Positions 1-5,449 of a DNA stretch of 8,412 nucleotides are shown one piece after another. Made by a program: the position numbers and the translations under genes. Under the pieces are notes generated by a model that was not told the DNA's origin, searched no databases, and saw only the letters and a list, made by a program, of their open reading frames with translations. This DNA comes from JAUVKT01 sp964634565. Its GTDB lineage: Bacteria; Bacteroidota; Bacteroidia; Bacteroidales; VadinHA17. The DNA lies in NCBI GenBank assembly GCA_964634565.1, contig CAZWLP010000093.1:1-8412 (forward strand). The letters are read 5' to 3'. Each line of letters begins with the position of its first letter. Positions within the stretch are counted from its first letter, which is position 1.

Positions 1-1
1 C

Positions 2-2289
2 GACCTTTCCCCTAACGGTGAAAGAGTAGTTTTCAGTGCCAGGGGTGATATCTTCTCGGTTCCTGCCGAGCACGGTATTACACGCAATCTTACAGCCACA
101 TCGGGTGTACATGAAAGTAATGCTGACTTCTCTCCCAACGGTGAATATATAGCTTATATATCTGATGCCACGGGTGAATTTGAGATATATATGGTTAAAC
201 ATGATGGTAGTGAGGAGCCCATACAGCTTACTCATAACACCAATACCTATATCTTCGGTTATGAGTGGTCGCCAGACGGCAAAAAGATACTCTACAACAC
301 CAAGAAGATGGAGCTGAATATTATCGACATTGACAGCAAAAAGGTAACTCAGGTGGCAAAGAGTACAGTATCGCCCTACTTTGGCTTTAACTGGAGTCCG
401 GACAGTAAATGGATAGCATTTACTAAAGGCGAAAAAGATTTTACCAGGGTAAGGTTATATAATGTAAATACAAAGAAGGTATATGATGTTACAGACGGAT
501 GGTATAGCTCAAATAATCCATCCTTTAGTTCTGATGGTAAGTACCTGGTATTTACCTCATCGCGCGACTTTAACCCCATCTATAGCAATACCGAATGGAA
601 CCATGCTTATAATGATATGGACAGGATCTATATGGCTACGCTGGCAAAGGATACAAAGTCGCCATTCGGATTTGAAAATGATGAGGTAAAGGTGGAAGGC
701 GATAAGGTTGATGAACCTGAAAAGGATGAAAAAGGCAAGAAGAGTGAGCCCAAAGCAGCTGAAGGGAGCAAGGATATAAAGGTTGATGTGGATGGAATAG
801 GTAACAGGATCTTTTCCCTTCCTGTAACACCCGGCAATTATTTTAATGTTACTGCCACAGAAGGAAAGGTATTCTATATGATGATGTCTTCAAGGTCGGG
901 CGGAGTCAAGACAAAAATGTATGATCTGGACAAGAAAAAAGAAACCGAGCTGGGCGACAGAATATCATTTACCATATCATCAAATGATAAGAAGATGCTT
1001 GTTGGCAGCAGGGATAAGTTCCAGGTTATCAGTCTGCCCGGCGGACCAATAAAAATTACTGAGCCTATTGATCTTTCAAATATGAAGGTGAAGGTTAATA
1101 TGGCTGAGGAATGGGCACAGATCTTTGATGAGAGCTGGCGTCATATGCGCGACTTCTTTTACGCTCCCAATATGCACGGTGTTGACTGGAATGCAATGAA
1201 GGAAAAATATGGAGCCCTTGTACCTTATGTGGCTCATCGTTCTGACCTCTCCTACCTTATTGGTGAGATGGTTGGTGAGCTGAATGTGGGTCATGCCTAC
1301 GTAAATAATGGCGAAAGACCAATGCCCGAAAGAATACCTATGGGACTGCTTGGAGCAAAACTTGAAAAGCAGGGTTCAGGCTACTTCAGGATAATGGAGA
1401 TACTCGATGGAGCCAACTGGAGCAACAGTCTCAGATCTCCACTTGAGGATATAGGAGTTGATGTAAACGAAGGTGACTTCATACTTGAGGTTAATGGTAA
1501 ATCGACCAGGGACGTTAACGATATATATTCTATGCTGGTGGGCCAGGCAGGTAATATAGTTCAGCTTACAGTTAACAGCGAGCCTAAGATGGAAGGAGCA
1601 CACAAGACACTTGTTAAGCCAATAGCCGACGAGGCCAGCCTCTACTATTATAACTGGGTGCAGGATAATATTGAACATGTAACGAAAGAATCTAATGGAC
1701 AGGTGGGTTATATCCATATTCCTGATATGGGTGTTGCCGGACTGAACGAGTTTGTAAAATATTTCTATCCTCAGCTTAATAAGAAGGCTCTTATTATCGA
1801 TGTACGTGGTAATGGAGGAGGTAATGTCTCACCTATGATAATTGAAAGGCTGATGAGACCACTTACCTATCTTAATTATTCAACAGGACAGACCGAAGGC
1901 TCAACATCGCCAAGTGGCATGCACCTCGGACCAAAGGTTACACTTATGGATAAGTACTCTGCATCTGATGGTGACCTCTTCCCCTATCGTTTTCAAACGC
2001 TTAAGATGGGTAAGACCATAGGAACAAGATCATGGGGTGGTGTTGTAGGCTATAGCGGAGCACAACCACTTATTGACGGCGGATCGCTTATTACTCCATC
2101 ATTCGGTCCCTATGCAAAAGATGGCAGCAAGTTTGTGATTGAAGGAGAAGGTGTTACTCCGGATATTATTATTGAGAATGATCCCGCTAAATTATACCAG
2201 GGAGATGACTTCCAGCTTGATAAAGCTATTGAAGTGGCTCTTGATGAGATAAGCAAGTGGACCGAGAAGATTACTCCTATTCCTCCATT
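2..2289 (+). CDS. Tricorn-like S41 family protease, partial at both ends
   Basis: Large serine protease of the tricorn (S41B) type, likely exported and degrading peptides in the periplasm, although its N-terminus and any signal peptide lie outside the window. The frame is open from base 2; the ATG at 191 is internal. In order: at least five PD40 beta-propeller motifs (DLSPNGE, DFSPNGE, EWSPDGK, NWSPDSK, SFSSDGK) over about 2-640; a Lys/Glu-rich loop at about 680-780; the tricorn core with the catalytic His in GELNVGHAY (His codon 1292-1294); a PDZ domain at about 1340-1570; and the S41 domain with DVRGNGGG (1799-1822) and the nucleophile in YSASDGD (Ser codon 1964-1966). The EGEGVTPDI motif (Glu codon 2141-2143) matches the tricorn catalytic Glu region. 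The residue before the His is Gly, where archaeal tricorn has Ser. The visible end, KITPIPP, looks close to a natural C-terminus; stop codon lost in the gap. Family members are usually near 1,050-1,100 residues, so roughly 300 are missing upstream. Family assignment is firm; substrate unknown. Confidence 0.93.
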
Positions 2290-2389
2290 NNNNNNNNNNN
2301 NNNNNNNNNNNNNNNNNNNNNNNNNNNNNNNNNNNNNNNNNNNNNNNNNNNNNNNNNNNNNNNNNNNNNNNNNNNNNNNNNNNNNNNNN
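2290..2389. other. Assembly gap (100 N)
   Basis: A run of exactly 100 N, the conventional placeholder for a scaffold gap of unknown size. It separates the 3' end of the tricorn-like gene from the 3' end of the GNAT-like gene. Any reading frame drawn across it is artificial: the true stop codons of both genes, and any terminator between them, are not in the sequence. Confidence 0.99.
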
Positions 2390-2958
2390 ACTTCCCTCTT
2401 CAGAAACCATAAATCCAGGCCGGCATCTTCGTCGTGCCACATATCGTAATTCTCAAAGCCAACGTAATTATACAGCTTCAGAATTTTCTCAATAGTGGTC
2501 TCGATAAGTATTGGTAATCCATATTCCTTAGCCCGGTCAATCAGGTGATTATTAATATCTACCAGTCCGCGGATACTTGTCTTACTCTGAACACTACCAA
2601 GCAACCACACATATATATAATCATCAAATTTTGCTCTGCGGTTCTTAATATATTTCTCCCTCTTTATAGTCGGGAGCAGCTGTGATGGTCTGATAGCCCG
2701 CAGGAACATCCTTGCATACTTTAGTGTACCGACAAAACCACGTTTAAAGTCACTTATCCTGTAATAAAATATTACCGTGGTTTTATCTTCTGAAAGATAT
2801 ATCCCATTAAAACCGCTAACGAGCTCATAAGCATATTCGGCCATGATCCTTACCGACCTGTCAGGGTTCTTCTTCTTCATCATGGCCTGTGTCCTGGGGT
2901 TTTCGATAAAGGCCTGTGAGATAATGTCGATTACAAGTTCTCTGTCTGTCCTATCCAT
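2390..2958 (-). CDS. GNAT-like N-acetyltransferase, 3' end lost in gap
   Basis: Probable cytoplasmic acetyltransferase of the GNAT fold; acceptor unknown. I start it at the ATG at 2958 (MDRTDRELVIDIISQAF), which opens directly into the first conserved helix. A TTG at 2991 in the same frame would add 11 residues; neither has a clear ribosome binding site. Visible length is 189 residues. The N-terminal half has the helix-helix-strand layout of GNAT (AFIENP, then GIYLSEDKTTVIFYY). The C-terminal half carries the core: YIYVWLLGSV strand, then QSKTSIRGLVD, a helix INNHLIDRAKE, the GLPILIETT strand, and KLYNYVGFE, the usual GNAT ending around the LYxxxGF motif. The acetyl-CoA loop, normally Q/R-x-x-G-x-G/A, reads QSKTSI and lacks both glycines. 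The last visible residues, DLWFLKRE, look like the final strand, so few are likely missing. It converges on the tricorn-like gene and diverges from the amidohydrolase. Confidence 0.75.
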
Positions 2959-3104
2959 ATAAGAGTAGCTTTTAATATATGTTACACCCAAGATAAATAT
3001 AATGATAATTCAGAGGATTAAAATTAGTTTACAATAATTTATAACTTCACCTTATAAAATAAATGCACAGAGAAATAAGTTACGATCAGAGAACAGTTAA
3101 CTAT

Positions 3105-3112
3105 TATCTTTG
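3105..3112 (+). promoter_or_regulatory. Putative Bacteroidota -7 promoter element for the M20 gene
   Basis: TATCTTTG matches the Bacteroidota primary sigma factor -7 consensus TAnnTTTG exactly. It lies 20 bases before the start codon, so the leader would be only about 12-15 bases. No TTG sits at the -33 position; the nearest is a weak TTAC around 3080-3083. The same octamer is found upstream of the AI-2E-family gene on the other strand. Confidence 0.5.
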
Positions 3113-3120
3113 ATATTAAA

Positions 3121-3125
3121 AGGAG
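3121..3125 (+). promoter_or_regulatory. Shine-Dalgarno site deciding a TTG start
   Basis: AGGAG, inside AAAAGGAG, ends seven bases before the TTG at 3133, which is ideal spacing. An in-frame TAA at 3076-3078 closes the frame upstream, and no ATG lies between it and the TTG. The TTG start therefore rests on this site. Strong Shine-Dalgarno sites are uncommon in Bacteroidota and none is seen before the other genes here. Confidence 0.65.
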
Positions 3126-3132
3126 CAATATA

Positions 3133-4254
3133 TTGAAAGATCTGAGACATAAACTACATAAATACCCTGAGCTGTCAGGTAAGGAGAAGGGGACGGCCGG
3201 TATAATTATTGAATTTCTGGAGAAATTCAGGCCCGACAGGATATATAAAAATATCGGAGGATACGGGCTTGCCGCACTATATAAATTTGGTGAGGGACCG
3301 ACCGTAATGATAAGGTGCGACCTGGATGCCTTACCCATACATGAGGAAACAGATATTGAATATAAATCAAAGAATAAGGGCGTATCTCATAAATGTGGTC
3401 ACGACGGTCATATGACGATAGTAGCCGGACTGGCGCCATGGCTGGCGGAGCGACCCTTTAACGGGGGCCGTGTTGTGCTTCTGTTTCAGCCGGCCGAAGA
3501 AACAGCAAGGGGAGCCGAAGCCGTTCTGAAAGACCCTCAGTTTAAAGAGATCTTACCGGATTATATTTTTGCCCTTCATAATCTGCCCGGCTATCCTCTG
3601 CATTCTGTTATTATAGCAAAGGGACAAATGACTCCAACTGTTGTAAGCCTTGCCATAAGATTAACAGGTAAAACATCGCATGCAGCTGAACCGGATAAAG
3701 GGATAAACCCCACCCTGGCTGCCGGCACCCTCAATATGGCAGTTACCAGGCTTGCCAATAATGATATCTCAAAAGAGGATTATTCTTTGATAACACCTGT
3801 TCATACCAGGATAGGAACAATGGATTACGGAATATCGCCGGGTGAGGGAGAGGTTCATTTCACTGTCAGGTCAAAGAACGAAGGGACAATGGCAATATTA
3901 AGAAAAGAAATAAATAAGGTAGCAGATGATATATGTAAGCTTTATCATCTTACTTATAAAATTAACGAATCGGACTATTTCCCTACGGTTATAAATAATG
4001 ATAACTGCACGGAAATAGTTGCGAAAGCAGCAGGAAAAAATACACTGGAGCTGATAATGCTGGACAAACCAATAAGAGTCGGAGAAGACTTTGGTTTCTT
4101 TACAAGGGATTATAAGGCAGCACTATTTGGCCTGGGTGCAGGAAAAGATGCTTTCCCTCTGCACCACCAGAATTATGATTTTTGCGACGAATTAATACCA
4201 TCAGGTATTAAGATGTTTAAGAGTATTATTTCCCAGATTATTGATGGGCGCTAA
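3133..4254 (+). CDS. M20 family amidohydrolase/metallopeptidase (M20D-like)
   Basis: Complete 373-residue cytoplasmic zinc-dependent hydrolase of the M20 family, subgroup of N-acyl-amino acid and hippurate-type amidohydrolases; it likely cleaves an amide bond to release an amino acid, exact substrate unknown. It begins at the typical LRHKLHKYPELSGKE. Metal-site motifs are all present: DLDALP (Asp63, Asp65), KCGHDGH (Cys88, His90, His93), QPAEE (Glu122, Glu123), ALHNLPG (His149) and the C-terminal LHHQNYDF (His344/His345). The lid and dimerisation domain spans about residues 165-275 with GKTSHAAEPDKGINP (His183). Length is slightly under the usual 380-400 because the N-terminus is short. No signal peptide or membrane segment. 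Start is TTG, supported by a Shine-Dalgarno site. It converges with the AI-2E-family gene across 39 bases with no obvious terminator. Intact motifs argue for an active enzyme. Confidence 0.92.
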   Translation: MKDLRHKLHKYPELSGKEKGTAGIIIEFLEKFRPDRIYKNIGGYGLAALYKFGEGPTVMIRCDLDALPIHEETDIEYKSKNKGVSHKCGHDGHMTIVAGLAPWLAERPFNGGRVVLLFQPAEETARGAEAVLKDPQFKEILPDYIFALHNLPGYPLHSVIIAKGQMTPTVVSLAIRLTGKTSHAAEPDKGINPTLAAGTLNMAVTRLANNDISKEDYSLITPVHTRIGTMDYGISPGEGEVHFTVRSKNEGTMAILRKEINKVADDICKLYHLTYKINESDYFPTVINNDNCTEIVAKAAGKNTLELIMLDKPIRVGEDFGFFTRDYKAALFGLGAGKDAFPLHHQNYDFCDELIPSGIKMFKSIISQIIDGR

Positions 4255-4293
4255 GTCTGCCTTCGGCCTGCAGGAAGGGTGGGTATAATGCTG

Positions 4294-5340
4294 CTAAGTC
4301 TTTTCCGGGTTACTCCCTATGGTGCCTTTTTGCGACAGAAGGATGGCTATTGGTCGTGTTCCTTCAAATTCGGCCAGGACAATAATTATAATCACGGTAA
4401 TCGGCACACTGAGAAGCATACCTACCACGCCCCATATTACACCCCATACAACAAGGGTAAGAAAGACAACAAGGGGACTGATATTTAACGAGCTGCCCAT
4501 AAGCCTTGGCTCAAGAATATTACCCACAACAATCTGTATCGATCCGACAATCGACACCACCAGTATGGCATGGGTAATATCTCCAAACTGAAGCATCGCA
4601 AAGATGGTTGGGAAAAGGGTTGCTATTAATGAACCTATTGTCGGGATATAGTTCAGTAAAAAAATCAGGAAGGCCCAGAACAGTGGAGCATCCACTCCGA
4701 TAAACAGAAGTGCAAAATAACTTAACAGGCCGGTCAGAAAACTGGTAAAGGTCTTTACAGCAAGGTAGCCATTAATTGAGGTACTGGCTTTTTCTATCAT
4801 TCCCCTGGCATGTTTATAATTATTTTCTGCAGGGTACATAGCCCTGAGCTTGCGTCCGAAAGTAGGCTCCTCAAGCAGGATAAAAAGAAGGAAGATAAGA
4901 ACGGTAAATATATCGCCGAAAATAGATGTAAGAGCACCAAATATATCAGACAATATACCTCCAAAATCAAAATCAGAAGCATATTCTGCTATTACGGTCT
5001 GGATATCAAGGTTTAACCTGCTGTTTATAGCCTCCACTATCAGGTTTACATTGGATTCATAAAGAGGCAGCGCATTGGTTAGTTGCTGTATATTGTTAGT
5101 AATAAGAGAGATAAAAAGGCTTATCAGGGCAATAAGCGAGATAGTCGAAAAGCTTGTAAGCAACCATGTTGGCAACTTTTTGAGAAAGCGAACTTTTTTA
5201 AGAAGACCCCTTACGATACGAATCATAAACCAGCAAAGAATAGCCAGGATAAAGGGTACAATTATCGCTTGAGCCAATATCAGCACCACAATTGCAACTA
5301 CTACAATCAGCAGAATATATATCTTTTTAATATTATCCAT
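4294..5340 (-). CDS. AI-2E/PerM family membrane transport protein
   Basis: Complete 348-residue inner-membrane protein of the AI-2E transporter family (formerly UPF0118, PerM-like). Some members have been linked to autoinducer-2 export or to Na+/H+ antiport, so the substrate cannot be assigned from sequence. Hydrophobic segments lie at about residues 7-40 (a helical pair), 58-81, 142-156, 195-215, 218-250, 256-275 and 288-323. The soluble segment at about 82-140 is the usual extracytoplasmic-type insert. Family signatures are clear: FLLNYIPTIGSLIATLFP (228-245), NILEPRLMGSSLNISPLVV (274-292) and VVWGVIWGVVGMLLSVPI (297-314). The ATG at 5340 gives a normal N-terminus; there is no Shine-Dalgarno site, as is usual in Bacteroidota. 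A promoter with -7 and -33 elements lies just upstream. It is convergent with the amidohydrolase and divergent from the sensor gene. Confidence 0.93.
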   Translation of the reverse strand: MDNIKKIYILLIVVVAIVVLILAQAIIVPFILAILCWFMIRIVRGLLKKVRFLKKLPTWLLTSFSTISLIALISLFISLITNNIQQLTNALPLYESNVNLIVEAINSRLNLDIQTVIAEYASDFDFGGILSDIFGALTSIFGDIFTVLIFLLFILLEEPTFGRKLRAMYPAENNYKHARGMIEKASTSINGYLAVKTFTSFLTGLLSYFALLFIGVDAPLFWAFLIFLLNYIPTIGSLIATLFPTIFAMLQFGDITHAILVVSIVGSIQIVVGNILEPRLMGSSLNISPLVVFLTLVVWGVIWGVVGMLLSVPITVIIIIVLAEFEGTRPIAILLSQKGTIGSNPEKT

Positions 5341-5449
5341 CTCAGAAATATTTTAAGACCCCAAAGATAAGCAGATTCCTCCTTATTAGTCAATACCCGG
5401 GCTATTTATATCTCTATTTAGTATATTTACCCTGCTAATATGGTATGAT
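5341..5449. other. Divergent intergenic region before the sensor gene
   Basis: This 109-base spacer holds the minus-strand promoter at 5362-5393. For the plus-strand sensor gene only TATATTTA at 5422-5429 comes close to TAnnTTTG, one base off and with no TTG at -33, so the sensor promoter is unresolved. Two two-codon frames (5440-5448 and 5445-5453) abut the sensor start. Confidence 0.55.
5362..5393 (-). promoter_or_regulatory. Putative Bacteroidota promoter for the AI-2E family gene
   Basis: Read on the minus strand, TTG at 5393-5391 (within ATTGACT) is followed after 21 bases by TATCTTTG at 5369-5362. This fits the Bacteroidota -33 TTG and -7 TAnnTTTG pattern in both sequence and spacing. 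The -7 element lies 21 bases before the ATG at 5340, predicting a short AT-rich leader without a Shine-Dalgarno site. Confidence 0.6.

Larger units (their letters stand above)
2959..3132. other. Divergent intergenic region
   Basis: AT-rich spacer between the minus-strand GNAT-like gene and the plus-strand amidohydrolase. It should carry promoters for both. The plus-strand one is visible (3105-3112), with a Shine-Dalgarno site at 3121-3125. For the minus strand only a poor match is present: TAATTTTA at 3026-3019, one base off TAnnTTTG and without a -33 TTG at the right distance, so I do not annotate it. No repeat or RNA gene is seen. Confidence 0.6.

Noticed and set aside
1376..1717. 113-codon minus-strand frame inside the tricorn-like gene.
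   Set aside because: It lies opposite a strongly conserved coding region (PDZ to S41 domain), and its translation shows no recognisable domain.
2110..2449. Reading frames crossing the N run on both strands that would extend the tricorn-like and GNAT-like proteins.
   Set aside because: They translate through undefined bases and continue in the antisense of the neighbouring gene; the frames past the gap are meaningless.
3091..3105. GTTAAC palindrome at 3096-3101 as a possible operator before the amidohydrolase.
   Set aside because: A six-base palindrome is common in AT-rich DNA and has no flanking symmetry to suggest a regulator site.
4257..4280. Possible hairpin between the convergent amidohydrolase and AI-2E-family genes (CCTTC 4260-4264 with GAAGG 4274-4278, or CTGC 4257-4260 with GCAG 4270-4273).
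   Set aside because: Stems of only 4-5 base pairs with 9-base loops, mutually exclusive, and no T-run on either strand; not a convincing intrinsic terminator.
4279..4591. Plus-strand frames of 69-90 codons overlapping the 3' end of the AI-2E-family gene.
   Set aside because: They are shadows of the minus-strand gene, whose signature motifs are encoded here; no ribosome site or recognisable product.
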